Of a DNA stretch of 50,842 nt, positions 17,910 to 26,457 are shown in pieces (within the stretch, counting starts at the first letter, position 1; every line of letters starts with the position of its first letter). The notes beneath the pieces are model-generated. The model ran no database searches. It was not told the origin of the DNA and saw only the letters and a list, made by a program, of their open reading frames with translations. The stretch is from a bacterium (GTDB lineage: Bacteria > Moduliflexota > Moduliflexia > Moduliflexales > JAUQPW01), in NCBI GenBank assembly GCA_030550175.1, contig JAUQPW010000008.1, positions 34,137-84,978 on the forward strand. Reading direction: 5' to 3'. The translations under genes and the position numbers were made by a program.

Positions 17910-18926
17910 TTAGTTGATATAAGACTTAACTGGTTTAGCTTCGACTATTAAAGAACGGGCTTCGTACAAATCTTTACACTGCCAACAGATGGGTTCCTGA
18001 GGGTTCCATGTCGGATGCTCTTGTTGGATTTGGACTAACAAATCGGCAGAAAGATCGACGGGATTTATTAACTGAAACGAAGGAAATTGACATAAAACAC
18101 ACCACCCTTTGGAAGAAGGAGTAGATTTGAAGCCCCTCCCTATATCTGTTGTTCCGGCAAGCCACTTTTCAGGATTTTGAGCAAACGATAATAACTCCTG
18201 ATGGGTGTGGGGACCCTGGTCAAAAAAATAAGAAAACAAGTTCTCCAGTTCCCCTTGCAGGGACGGGAAGGTGCGACTAAAAAGCATCTTGTGGGTTTCT
18301 CGCACTGAGGATGGAAGCCACCCTTTTTTATATAACCGCCCATCAACGGTGATATCCCAAAGAATTTTATATCGTTCTTGAAGAACGCGATGATAGGGGC
18401 CCAGGGATCTTTTGGGAAAACCGGACTCATATCCAAAGTAAGGATCCAGCATATCCACAATATGCAGCATTTCACGTTGAAGAAAAACAAGGAATTGGGA
18501 GGACTGGCATAAAAGTTCGGGGGTTAACTGAACGACTATGGTGCGTTCTGTTCGACTAAGTTCAGGCTGGTCACGTTTTACACGAGCAAGGTACAAATCT
18601 GCTCCAATCTCCCTGGTAGATCGAGCTTTTATAAAGAGGCAGCGATGGGTTGAGGCTGTAAGTATTGGCCATAGTTTAAAAACTTGTTGTACCGGCTCTC
18701 CAAGATTTAAATGGTTGAACCAGCGTTCATGAAGTTGCTGAAAAGCTTCCTCCCGCTCCTCTGGATCGGTGAACTCGTAAATACGATCCCTTTCTTTTCT
18801 AAACAGGCCTTCCTTCGGATGCCCTCTGATAATCCGGAGAACAGCTTCTTCAACGAGTTGAAGATGATATTCTACACAATAGGATTTACCGTGAGTTCTG
18901 AAGTCAACGGATGTCAGGTTTTTCAT
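17910..18926 (-). CDS. Unknown protein with C-terminal pair of CxxC motifs
   Basis: 338 residues, ATG preceded by AGGGG. No membrane segment or export signal is seen, so it is probably cytoplasmic. The N-terminal half is helical and charged. A central segment, REMLHIVDMLDPYFGYES, has a His/Asp arrangement that could bind a metal. The last ~65 residues contain WCVLCQF and, about 40 residues later, ICWQCKDLYEA: four cysteines likely to bind zinc (or iron). I do not recognise the family. It sits downstream of hemerythrin, torD-like and the molybdoenzyme genes, so a role in maturation or regulation of that enzyme is possible but unproven. Confidence 0.75.
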   Translation of the reverse strand: MKNLTSVDFRTHGKSYCVEYHLQLVEEAVLRIIRGHPKEGLFRKERDRIYEFTDPEEREEAFQQLHERWFNHLNLGEPVQQVFKLWPILTASTHRCLFIKARSTREIGADLYLARVKRDQPELSRTERTIVVQLTPELLCQSSQFLVFLQREMLHIVDMLDPYFGYESGFPKRSLGPYHRVLQERYKILWDITVDGRLYKKGWLPSSVRETHKMLFSRTFPSLQGELENLFSYFFDQGPHTHQELLSFAQNPEKWLAGTTDIGRGFKSTPSSKGWCVLCQFPSFQLINPVDLSADLLVQIQQEHPTWNPQEPICWQCKDLYEARSLIVEAKPVKSYIN

Positions 18927-19459
18927 ACAAAATAACCCCTTTACTTACCGAAGCAAATGGTTACAAGAATTCTTCCTTCAAGGGAAGGGATACTCAGTTA
19001 ATTTAAGAAGACTTTTGCTTTAAAGACAAAGACTGAAATCCCTGGTTTCAAGGATATAGCAATTGACAAACTCCCCCCTTCCCCATACGGGCCGGGATAA
19101 GGCTTAACTGGGGGTATAACCATCTACCCCACCTTCCTTCCCCCTCTCCTGAAGCTTCAGGAAAGGGGGAACGAGGGTATAGGTGCCAGGTTAAGGCGCC
19201 CTACCCGGTTCCTTCCCCTGCAAGGCGGGGGAAGGCCAGGAAGGGGATGCCTCTCAGGTATCTCACTCTTATCCTGGCGCTGTGGAGAACGAGGGGGTGA
19301 GGTACCCTCGCTCCCAGGTCACAGGGTAAGCTTTTTTACCTTACTTTGGCCCGTATGGAGTAGGGAATATCTCCCATAAAATGCAGATTGATATTACCCC
19401 ATGGAAATGGTATTCTCCGGTCCTCTCTTATTCAACCTGTTCGTGTCGTAGACGAGATC
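18927..19459. other. Repeat-rich intergenic region
   Basis: Contains the first copy of an 83-bp direct repeat and a G/C-rich block (about 19130-19340) with several short inverted repeats, including CCTGAAGCTTCAGG and CCTTCCCCTGC/GCGGGGGAAGG. No gene is seen. Confidence 0.55.
19079..19161. repeat. 83-bp direct repeat, copy 1
   Basis: Matches 20049-20131 with five mismatches by eye and no gap. Both copies start TTCCCCATACG and end with the palindrome CCTGAAGCTTCAGG. Together they bracket the hemerythrin gene. Confidence 0.8.
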
Positions 19460-19942
19460 TCATGAGAATCGCTCTTTCCGATATTCTAACAGGGTCGTAC
19501 CTTCACGTCGTCGTTCTTCCATTTGGTTCAGGAGCTCCTCTTGGAGAGTATGGGGTAGTCTTTCGATATAGAGAGCCAATCCATCACAAGTGATAGGATG
19601 CTCCCAAATCAGTTCCAGATTCGCAGCTGCGGTTTCGGCATCGGACTTACTCCAGGTATCTTTTGCAGCCAAACTCATTAAAGCCATCACACCCCGGAAT
19701 ACCCCATCGTGTTCCGTGAGCAGTCGTTGCAATCCAGCTTCTCCGATGAATTCCCTTAACTTTGGGTAAAGATGGAGTTCTTCAAACTTAAAGTGTGGAC
19801 CAACCAACTTGTTTGCTTCGTTCAACGTCGCCCTGATCCGCGCAATATCTTGAGCCTGGATGGCACTTCGTAAATCCATCAGGGCCTGTACCACCTTCGT
19901 ATGGTCTGAGTGAAATTCTCCAATAAGAGTTTTTCCAGCCAT
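19460..19942 (-). CDS. Hemerythrin-domain protein
   Basis: 160 residues, ATG preceded by GGGGAGG. A single four-helix hemerythrin HHE domain with candidate di-iron ligands in order: His in FHSDHTKV, His/Glu in HFKFEELHLYP, His in LLTEHDGVF and a His/Asp in WEHPITCDGL. It has no signal peptide, so it is cytoplasmic. Related proteins bind O2 or NO or help repair iron centres. Beside a nitrate/N2O respiration locus, NO or oxygen sensing or scavenging is plausible. It is bracketed by an 83-bp direct repeat, unlike its neighbours. Confidence 0.85.
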   Translation of the reverse strand: MAGKTLIGEFHSDHTKVVQALMDLRSAIQAQDIARIRATLNEANKLVGPHFKFEELHLYPKLREFIGEAGLQRLLTEHDGVFRGVMALMSLAAKDTWSKSDAETAAANLELIWEHPITCDGLALYIERLPHTLQEELLNQMEERRREGTTLLEYRKERFS

Positions 19943-20048
19943 CTTTGTTACCTCCCCAAATAATCTAAAGACAGGTTTGTTTTTTAGTTAACATTTCCTG
20001 ACAGGAGTATCTTAATGACCTCCTTAAACATGAATCATCGTTCTTCCT

Positions 20049-20131
20049 TTCCCCATACGTGCCGGCATAAGGCTTAACTGGGGGTGTAACCATCTATCTC
20101 ACCTTCCTTCCCCCTCTCCTGAAGCTTCAGG
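20049..20131. repeat. 83-bp direct repeat, copy 2
   Basis: Second copy of the element at 19079-19161, about 94% identical by eye, lying between hemerythrin and the torD-like gene. Confidence 0.8.
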
Positions 20132-20197
20132 GATTATCTGGATCTCAACTCTCCTCTTCCCTCACAGAGAAGAGGTTGGAGTAACCGTTCCTACAAA

Positions 20198-21019
20198 CTA
20201 TTCATTCAGGGTATCTGCACAGGAGATTTCTCGAATGAGATCATCGCTGGGACCACAGGTAAAACACTCGTCGGTGATCAGGGTGGGTCGAAGGCGTAAT
20301 TGTTTTGGACCAAAGGGTATGTCGTACTGATGGCATTCCCGCTGTATAAATTCATGACATATTTTACCCAGGGTCCCATAAAAGCCATCCGGGTCTTCCC
20401 GGCTCAGCAAGTTGGAAAAGGAGGGCACAAAGCGCCCCAGATGATCCTTTAGAAACAGCTTTTGAGCTTTGCGAGTTTCTATCACTGTAAAGACGTCTTG
20501 CAGTTCCAGGGCATAAGCTTCTTTCCGTGTCAGAAAAGAGAGAAACTCGCATTCCCCACTGATATGATCGACCCGCTCGTGTTGATCAGAGTTCCACTCT
20601 AATCCAAAGGCTTTATAAAATCCGGCAATATCCGCCAACTCTTGAGGTTGTTGAAATAAGGTTTCCTCTCCGTATTCTGTTTCGTAGGGGGGTACCTTAG
20701 GTTGGGCAGTATGTCCAAAGAGGAAATTGTACGAGTTTTTCAATGTTTCCAGACTTTGAGCGTCTGTACAGGATCTTAACTTGAGGATGTAGGTATAGAG
20801 GGGCAGCGTTATCTCGCCCCTTCTTTTGAAGGCAGCATTTAATAGCCAGGTAATTTCAGCCAGATCCGTATTCTGTTCCTTTGCTACCAAACGTTCCAAG
20901 GTTTCAGTATTCGGTGAACGAAACCCTAAAGCCAGTGCTTCATAGAGGGCGCTGCGGCACAAAGCGAGATCAACCTCATCTGACAATTGAAAAGGGTGAA
21001 AGTCGGTTTCGGTTTTCAT
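20198..21019 (-). CDS. TorD/DmsD/NarJ-type molybdoenzyme chaperone
   Basis: 273 residues, ATG preceded by GGGAGGACTC. All-helical TorD-family protein: an N-terminal CRSALYEALALGFRSP segment, then YNFLFGHTAQPKVPPYETEYG (the conserved PPYETEY motif), then DHISGECEFLSFLTRKEAYA and DHLGRFVPSFSNLL. Such proteins bind the Tat signal and cofactor pocket of the catalytic subunit, hold it unexported until molybdopterin is inserted, and stay in the cytoplasm. It follows the beta subunit gene and presumably serves the Tat-exported alpha subunit. A C-terminal ECFTCG adds two cysteines. Confidence 0.88.
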   Translation of the reverse strand: MKTETDFHPFQLSDEVDLALCRSALYEALALGFRSPNTETLERLVAKEQNTDLAEITWLLNAAFKRRGEITLPLYTYILKLRSCTDAQSLETLKNSYNFLFGHTAQPKVPPYETEYGEETLFQQPQELADIAGFYKAFGLEWNSDQHERVDHISGECEFLSFLTRKEAYALELQDVFTVIETRKAQKLFLKDHLGRFVPSFSNLLSREDPDGFYGTLGKICHEFIQRECHQYDIPFGPKQLRLRPTLITDECFTCGPSDDLIREISCADTLNE

Positions 21020-21133
21020 GAGTCCTCCCTATGTAGTTCCAAAAACACCGGGATACCACAGTTTAGTAAGAAAAAAAGCTTGGTGGAGCTTTGTAGCCCG
21101 ACGTCTTTGTGACTAAAAATTCCGGAATTAAAA

Positions 21134-22384
21134 TTAAATAGAATTAGCATGTTGGGCAGGTCGTTCATATACAGGCTCTTCGACGGTTGTACGAAAGAGT
21201 TCTTCTCCTTCTTTGCCATACGCTATAACCGTGTCATTGTAAATGGTGACCGGTTTTCCACGTAGAGTTCCTTCAAAGATTTTAGGACCTTCCTCAAACT
21301 TGTAGCTGAAAATGATTAAGTTAGATCGTCTAAATAACTGTAATACAGCCAGGAGCTCACGATCAGGATTCATATACCGCTCGATAGCCTCATCCACACC
21401 GGGCCCAAACATCTGGTACAAATAAGGTCGGGGGACCCATCGGGGTGGAATATAGTAGCCGTTAGGGGCGGTTCCGAATTGGGGATATAAAGGCAAGGCC
21501 ACCTTAGCCACATGGACCAGATAGTAAATCGGGTTATAGCGATCTTCTGCCCAGGTCCCATCGGGATTCATTTTCACCAGGCCTTGTAAGCGGATCTGAC
21601 CGATGCAGGCAGCCATACATCGGGTTTCCATGGGCTTACCGTTTGATTCTGGATCATTTCCTTCGACCCTTGGGTAGCAAGCAATGCACTTCTCGGAAAT
21701 TCGGGTGTTACCCCTGTACATGACTTTTTTGTACGGACATGCTTCTATACACTTACGGTAGCCACGGCATTCACTCTGATCCACCAATACGATTCCGTCC
21801 TCGGGTCGTTTGTAAATGGCATTGCGGGGACAGGCGGCCAGGCATCCCGGGTATGTACAGTGATTACAGATTCGGGCAAGATAAAAAAACCAGGTTTTAT
21901 GAACAGGTAATTGTACGCCCTCTTTATCCCATTGAAAGGGTTGACCTTTGGGTCCTTTGGGATTGTCCTCATAAATATTAGGGGAATTCCACTCATGGTC
22001 TTCCGGTAAGTAACCTAAAACCCTGGAGCTTTCTGGGGTGAGTTTCTTTTTGGCAGCTTCAAAGATGGTTTGGCCTTCAAATTGAAAGGTCCCATCTTTT
22101 TTCGACCACACTTGACCACCTGGATTGGCTTCCTCCAAAAGTTTGAGAATCTTCATATCCCAAAATTGAGGATATCCTCCGTAAGGTTTGGTCTCCACGT
22201 TAGCCCACCACATGTGTTCTTGGCCCTTGCTGAAAGTCCAGGTAGACTTACAAGCCATGGTACAGCTCTGACAGGCAATGCAACGATTGATATTGAAAAC
22301 AAAGGCAAACTGCCTTTTGGGAAAAGCCGCTTCATGGGGATATTCCATGTTACGACCTAATTGCCAATTATATACTTTAGGCAT
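21134..22384 (-). CDS. nxrB: Nxr/Nar-type iron-sulfur beta subunit
   Basis: 416 residues. I start at the ATG at 22384 (MPKVYNWQLGRNMEYP, the typical start of NxrB proteins); the frame extends to 22438, but that part is repeat sequence. Four cysteine clusters of the type II DMSO reductase beta family are present: CIACQSCTMACKSTW, CNHCTYPGCLAACP, CRGYRKCIEACPYKK, and CIACYPRVEG with a later RCMAAC. The segment WWANVETKPYGGYPQFWD is strongly characteristic of nitrite oxidoreductase/nitrate reductase beta subunits. Tyr replaces the Trp found at the 3Fe-4S motif of NarH. There is no signal peptide; export with the Tat-bearing alpha subunit is expected. Direction of catalysis cannot be read from sequence. 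Confidence 0.88.
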   Translation of the reverse strand: MPKVYNWQLGRNMEYPHEAAFPKRQFAFVFNINRCIACQSCTMACKSTWTFSKGQEHMWWANVETKPYGGYPQFWDMKILKLLEEANPGGQVWSKKDGTFQFEGQTIFEAAKKKLTPESSRVLGYLPEDHEWNSPNIYEDNPKGPKGQPFQWDKEGVQLPVHKTWFFYLARICNHCTYPGCLAACPRNAIYKRPEDGIVLVDQSECRGYRKCIEACPYKKVMYRGNTRISEKCIACYPRVEGNDPESNGKPMETRCMAACIGQIRLQGLVKMNPDGTWAEDRYNPIYYLVHVAKVALPLYPQFGTAPNGYYIPPRWVPRPYLYQMFGPGVDEAIERYMNPDRELLAVLQLFRRSNLIIFSYKFEEGPKIFEGTLRGKPVTIYNDTVIAYGKEGEELFRTTVEEPVYERPAQHANSI

Positions 22385-22399
22385 AATTATAAGTGAGTA

Positions 22400-22461
22400 T
22401 GGAAGGATGGGGGTAGGGGAGTGTTTAGATACCCCCACACTCCCCTACCCCCATCCTTCCA
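22400..22461. repeat. 25-bp perfect inverted repeat before nxrB
   Basis: The arms at 22400-22424 and 22437-22461 are perfectly complementary (core GGATGGGGGTAGGGGAGTG / CACTCCCCTACCCCCATCC) around a 12-base loop. They nearly fill the gap between the small gene and nxrB. In RNA this would be a very stable hairpin ending 15 bases before the nxrB ATG. Confidence 0.85.
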
Positions 22462-22467
22462 CCCTCC

Positions 22468-22761
22468 TTATTCTTTTTCTTTATTCGTAGCATCCAGATC
22501 CCTCCATTTGAGTCGCCCCCAAATCGCAAGGCATTCATCCACGATTTTTTCTATTGTTTCCTCACCTAACTCCAGGTAAGCCCGATGGGCACCTGCATAA
22601 AAGGGTCGTTTGAAAATGCGCATCAGATTCTTCTTATCAAAACCTAATCGGGCAAATTCCTCAGCAAACACATAAGCCATATCCCATGTAGCTTTGGGAT
22701 TGGCTGGTAACTCTACACCTACCAGCATGTTGGGATCGGTCGGATCCGGGTCGTTGTAAGG
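22468..22761 (-). CDS. Small unknown protein encoded between alpha and beta subunits
   Basis: 97 residues from the ATG at 22761 (MPYNDPDPTDPNMLVGVE). The frame opens at 22815 but that stretch encodes repeat sequence. No signal or membrane segment. It appears helical, with the conserved-looking core ATWDMAYVFAEEFARLGF and MRIFKRPFYAGAHRAYLELG. Its position between alpha and beta suggests an accessory or structural role in the complex. I do not recognise a named family. It could be a small subunit or an assembly factor. Confidence 0.7.
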   Translation of the reverse strand, partial: PYNDPDPTDPNMLVGVELPANPKATWDMAYVFAEEFARLGFDKKNLMRIFKRPFYAGAHRAYLELGEETIEKIVDECLAIWGRLKWRDLDATNKEKE

Positions 22762-22774
22762 CATAGATGGAGGA

Positions 22775-22817
22775 GTATGGGAGTGAGGGAGTATGGAAGG
22801 CACCCACACTCCCATAC
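22775..22817. repeat. Inverted repeat between alpha subunit and small gene
   Basis: GTATGGGAGTG at 22775-22785 and CACTCCCATAC at 22807-22817, an 11-bp perfect stem. Same GGGAGTATGGG type as the other hairpins of this operon. Confidence 0.75.
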
Positions 22818-22820
22818 CCG

Positions 22821-25800
22821 TTATTTTTTAATGTTTATTAATTCTCCAGCCAGGTACCTCTGCATAAATTCATTTTCATTGTCCGGTGTAAAACCGGTGG
22901 TTGCAGGAAACCAGATTCCAACTCCACCCATCCCACCATCCTCTGCCTTGGTGATGCGTACCAGGGTCTCTTTGGGAACGGTGTTTAAAGCGTGGTTATC
23001 CGCTTCGCCGCCGAAGATAAAACCCATGAAAACCTTTGCTTTATGAAAGAGGTTATCTGTCTGGTGCATGGGCATGTGCCAGTTTCGGGTGATGGATTGC
23101 TGAGAGCCGTAGCGCAGATTAGCCTGATAGCCTGTGTTTTCAGAAAGGGCTCGACCATCTGGTCTTGTCTCATGGGCTTTAACGCTCTTTTCCGTGGCGA
23201 TGAAAGGAGCATGTTTCATCATCACCACATTATAGGGATAGGCATGGTTGTACTTGACCCTCAACATGCATCGTGAGACGCGATAGAAGAACTCGTTGGG
23301 TTTGGCGCCTATATAAGGTCGATCAGCCGGGTTAGCATCCACATATACATAGTCTCCATCGTTGATACCCAAATCTCGAGCTGCCTGTGGATTGATGTGG
23401 AGTTGATGTTCTCCCACGGATGGAGCGCGTTTATCCAGCCGATAGGGATCCCCAAAATTGGAATCATAAAGCATGTGCCAATCTACATTAGACCAACTGC
23501 TGTGAACCCGGTGACGGGTCTTGGGGGTCAGGCAGTAAAACTGGAACCCCTTTTCCCAGAGGAAGTTTTTGGTCCCTTTAACCCGGCTCCAGGGCATTTT
23601 GATGTTACGGATAGTACGGTCATCCCAGTGCTCAGCATCTATAGGAATGCCATAATCATCCGGCCGTATAAACGGATTGGAACTGACAATCACATTGGGC
23701 AGATAAGGCGTTGCTTCAGGCCCTTCACGGTGTACAATGAAGTTCTCCCCATATTCAATGGCTTCTGGAATATCGGAATAAGCATGGAGACGGCCTGTAT
23801 CCGTGTAAAATGGTTCATTATGGTGGATCTGTTCGTAAAATGGGATACGTGGATAAGTGCGGAATAACATCAATGCACCTCCTGGAGGGCCATATTTGCC
23901 GGCCATAATATCTTCCAGATTATATCCTACCGTGGTAGTCGACGAATCCAATAACCGCTGAATGTAAATCTTACGTTTACCTTCGTATTCAAATTTGAAA
24001 TAATCGGTAAACCGAGTATCCCCTGTTACTTTCGCCAGACTTTTGGCAATCCCTGCAATGATGGTCAGATCGTCTTTGCTATCGAATACCGGTGGGATGC
24101 CTCCTTTCCAGATTTGCAAAAACGGGTTAGAGCAACTGGCCGTTATTTCCAGGTCTTCAAACTCCAACCAGGAGTTAGCCGGTAAAGCCAGATCCGAATA
24201 CTCGATGGAAGCGGTCATCTGGATGTCAATGGAGACGATCATCTCTACGTTGGGATTGACGTTTTTGAGCATTTCGTAAACCCACTTGGCATTATTAATC
24301 AGATTGACGTTGTTGAACAAGATGGCTTTAGTAGGCGTGGGCATATGGGTTTGGCCTGTGAAATTTTTTCTTCCATACTTGGGAGTTTCCACAATTAGGG
24401 CCTTGTCCCCATGATTCCAGTAAGCCGGCTCTTCATCCTTGGTATAGGCGTGGGTTTTAATGTCTTTCCCATGGGCATTGGGATCTAAGTTAGGTTCAAA
24501 GGGATCTTCAGCCACCCAGCCTTTAAAACCGGGTCCGGTCCAGGGAGAGCCTTGGAACAGAGCGGCTTTATAATTCCCCGCCCAGGTATGGCAACCCGCT
24601 CCGGGTTTTCCTATGTTCCCTGTCAACATAAGGGGCAGATAGGCTGCCCGGTTCATTTCGGTAGCATGGAACCAGTGATTAATCCCTTCACCTTGATGAA
24701 TGGCTACCGGTTTGAGGGTTGCAATGTCTTCGGCCAACTGCTCTACCAGGTTCTTGGGTGCGTGGGTAATCTCGCAAACGGTATCGATATCGTAGTCTTT
24801 AAGATGGATTTGATATAACGTCCAGAGCGTGGCCACTTCCACCTCTTGGCCATCCACCAGTTTGATTTTGAATTCCCCTTCCAGGGCCGGATTGATGCCT
24901 TTCTTCTCAAGAGTCTCTCCTACATCGTCCCGGGTGACCGCCCGGGGTTTGTTATGGATAAGGTCCCACACCACAAAGTCACCCAGCTTTTCATGCTGCT
25001 CCTTCGTAAACCCTTGGATCTTCATGGAAGGTCCTTCCGGGGAAAGATCGCTTTGATAATTGGGAAAGACTTCGTGGGCCCGCAACCGTTTGAGCGTATC
25101 CTTACGAACCAACAGGGGGAAATCGGTAAACTGTTTAACAAACTTCTCGTCATACTGCTTACGGTCTATCATCAGTTTCGTAACTCCCAACCAGAGGGCT
25201 GCATCGGTGGCAGGACGAATGGGAATCCAATAGTCTGCTTTGGTGGATGGAGGGCTATACTCCGGAGTGATCACCACAATTTTAGCCCCTCGTTCCATAC
25301 ATTCAATGAACCAGTGGGCGTCGGTCAGCTTGTTCTCTACGAGGTTTTTACCGTCCATGATGATCAACTTGGAGAACCGCAGGTCGTTAAAATCGCAATC
25401 GGAGGTCTGAAGGCCGTGTACCCAGGGCTGACCCGGAGCCTGATCTCCATGCCAGGTGTAATTGGACCAGTTGCGCCCTGCAAGGGCTTTATCTCTATCC
25501 ACCCCACGAATCTTTGCATCCAGCAGAGCAAGGGAATTACAGAGACGATACATCCCATATTTGCCTATGACCCCCAACAAACCCATACCACCTCGCATTT
25601 TGATACAGCGGGTACCGGCTCCTTGGGTAGCCTCCACCATCTCAGGCTGATAACCCTGAGCAAGAAGTCGCTTTTTTCCCTCCTCACCACTGTAACGTGT
25701 TGCAATGGCTACCAACGCCTTCGCGATACTGTCAAAGGCGTCTTCCCAAGAAATCTCTATAAATTCATCCTCACCCCGGCTGTCGAATTTGTATTTGGTT

Positions 25801-26297
25801 TTTAGTTCAGGTGTAAGGGTTGGAAATCCGGCATCTGCCCAGGCTTTCCAGCCTTTACGAACAATGGGGTGTTTAAGTCGATAAGGACCGTAAATAACAC
25901 GATGGAATGTATATCCCTTGGCACACTGACGAGGGTTCCAGTTATGGGTGGCACGATTTCCATAAAGATCCCTGTAATTCTGATAATCGTAGGTAGCCCC
26001 CAGACGAGTTACAATACCATTTCGGACATAGGCACGAACCCGACATGCATGGGTATCGTTGGGGGAGCAGACCCAATCAAACCAGGAGTCGTATTCATAC
26101 TGGTTCCGATAAATTTTTTCCCAATCTCGATTTATGGAACCGGCCAGCGGGTTTTCATTTGGATTAGCCGCCGCAAGAAGTTTAAGGGGCATATTGAGAT
26201 TAAGGACGGTTGCCCCGGCACCGGCTCCTAACCAGCGCAAAAATTGGCGTCGGTTTATGGGGTTAAAACCTTTCAGGCTGTACTCAAAATTTTCCAT
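22821..26297 (-). CDS. nxrA: Nxr/Nar-type molybdopterin catalytic alpha subunit, Tat-exported
   Basis: 1158 residues from the ATG at 26297 (the frame extends to a TTG at 26312 without a better ribosome site). Twin-arginine signal NRRQFLRWLGAGAGATVL, Arg at 16-17, so the active site faces the periplasm, unlike NarG. The FS0 region reads WVCSPNDTHACRVRAYVRNG with a later RQCAKGYTFH; the first pair is Cys-x7-Cys. Further landmarks are WNPRQCAKGYTFHRVIYGPYR, RGMGLLGVIG-like loops, and YTWHGDQAPGQPWVHG, where Asp is the candidate Mo ligand. C-terminal features include FYCLTPKTRHRVHSSW and RDLGINDGDYVYV of the cofactor-capping domain. Closest in overall pattern to nitrite oxidoreductases of nitrite oxidisers and anammox bacteria, and to periplasmic nitrate reductases of that clade. 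Confidence 0.9.
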   Translation of the reverse strand: MENFEYSLKGFNPINRRQFLRWLGAGAGATVLNLNMPLKLLAAANPNENPLAGSINRDWEKIYRNQYEYDSWFDWVCSPNDTHACRVRAYVRNGIVTRLGATYDYQNYRDLYGNRATHNWNPRQCAKGYTFHRVIYGPYRLKHPIVRKGWKAWADAGFPTLTPELKTKYKFDSRGEDEFIEISWEDAFDSIAKALVAIATRYSGEEGKKRLLAQGYQPEMVEATQGAGTRCIKMRGGMGLLGVIGKYGMYRLCNSLALLDAKIRGVDRDKALAGRNWSNYTWHGDQAPGQPWVHGLQTSDCDFNDLRFSKLIIMDGKNLVENKLTDAHWFIECMERGAKIVVITPEYSPPSTKADYWIPIRPATDAALWLGVTKLMIDRKQYDEKFVKQFTDFPLLVRKDTLKRLRAHEVFPNYQSDLSPEGPSMKIQGFTKEQHEKLGDFVVWDLIHNKPRAVTRDDVGETLEKKGINPALEGEFKIKLVDGQEVEVATLWTLYQIHLKDYDIDTVCEITHAPKNLVEQLAEDIATLKPVAIHQGEGINHWFHATEMNRAAYLPLMLTGNIGKPGAGCHTWAGNYKAALFQGSPWTGPGFKGWVAEDPFEPNLDPNAHGKDIKTHAYTKDEEPAYWNHGDKALIVETPKYGRKNFTGQTHMPTPTKAILFNNVNLINNAKWVYEMLKNVNPNVEMIVSIDIQMTASIEYSDLALPANSWLEFEDLEITASCSNPFLQIWKGGIPPVFDSKDDLTIIAGIAKSLAKVTGDTRFTDYFKFEYEGKRKIYIQRLLDSSTTTVGYNLEDIMAGKYGPPGGALMLFRTYPRIPFYEQIHHNEPFYTDTGRLHAYSDIPEAIEYGENFIVHREGPEATPYLPNVIVSSNPFIRPDDYGIPIDAEHWDDRTIRNIKMPWSRVKGTKNFLWEKGFQFYCLTPKTRHRVHSSWSNVDWHMLYDSNFGDPYRLDKRAPSVGEHQLHINPQAARDLGINDGDYVYVDANPADRPYIGAKPNEFFYRVSRCMLRVKYNHAYPYNVVMMKHAPFIATEKSVKAHETRPDGRALSENTGYQANLRYGSQQSITRNWHMPMHQTDNLFHKAKVFMGFIFGGEADNHALNTVPKETLVRITKAEDGGMGGVGIWFPATTGFTPDNENEFMQRYLAGELINIKK

Positions 26298-26312
26298 TTT
26301 ATGCTCAGGCAA

Positions 26313-26457
26313 TTAAGGAAGAGTATGGAGGTATGGAAGTATGGGAGTATGGAAGTGTGGGAGTGTGGGAGTGTGGGTGTAAATCCTTCCATCCCTCCAT
26401 ACTCCCATACCCTCATACCCCCTATACTTTCCTCTCTCCCTACTTTCCCTTACTACC
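26313..26457. repeat. G-rich tandem/inverted repeat between gamma and alpha subunit genes
   Basis: Tandem GGTATGGAAGTATGGGAGT units and GGGAGTGT units (about 26330-26378) are followed by C-rich sequence. GTATGGGAGTATGG at 26339-26352 and CCATACTCCCATAC at 26397-26410 form a perfect 14-bp stem. The plus strand has at least four GGG runs at short spacing and so has G-quadruplex potential. Confidence 0.75.

Noticed and set aside
22385..22438. Extended N-terminus of the beta subunit
   Set aside because: Those codons lie in the 25-bp inverted repeat; the start at 22384 matches the usual beginning of NxrB proteins.
24846..25805. 319-residue plus-strand open frame
   Set aside because: It is the antisense shadow of the nxrA coding region, has no ribosome site and no family likeness.
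26320..26420. Possible CRISPR-like array of GGGAGTGT units
   Set aside because: Units are too short, contiguous and without spacers; it is a simple tandem repeat with a complementary arm.
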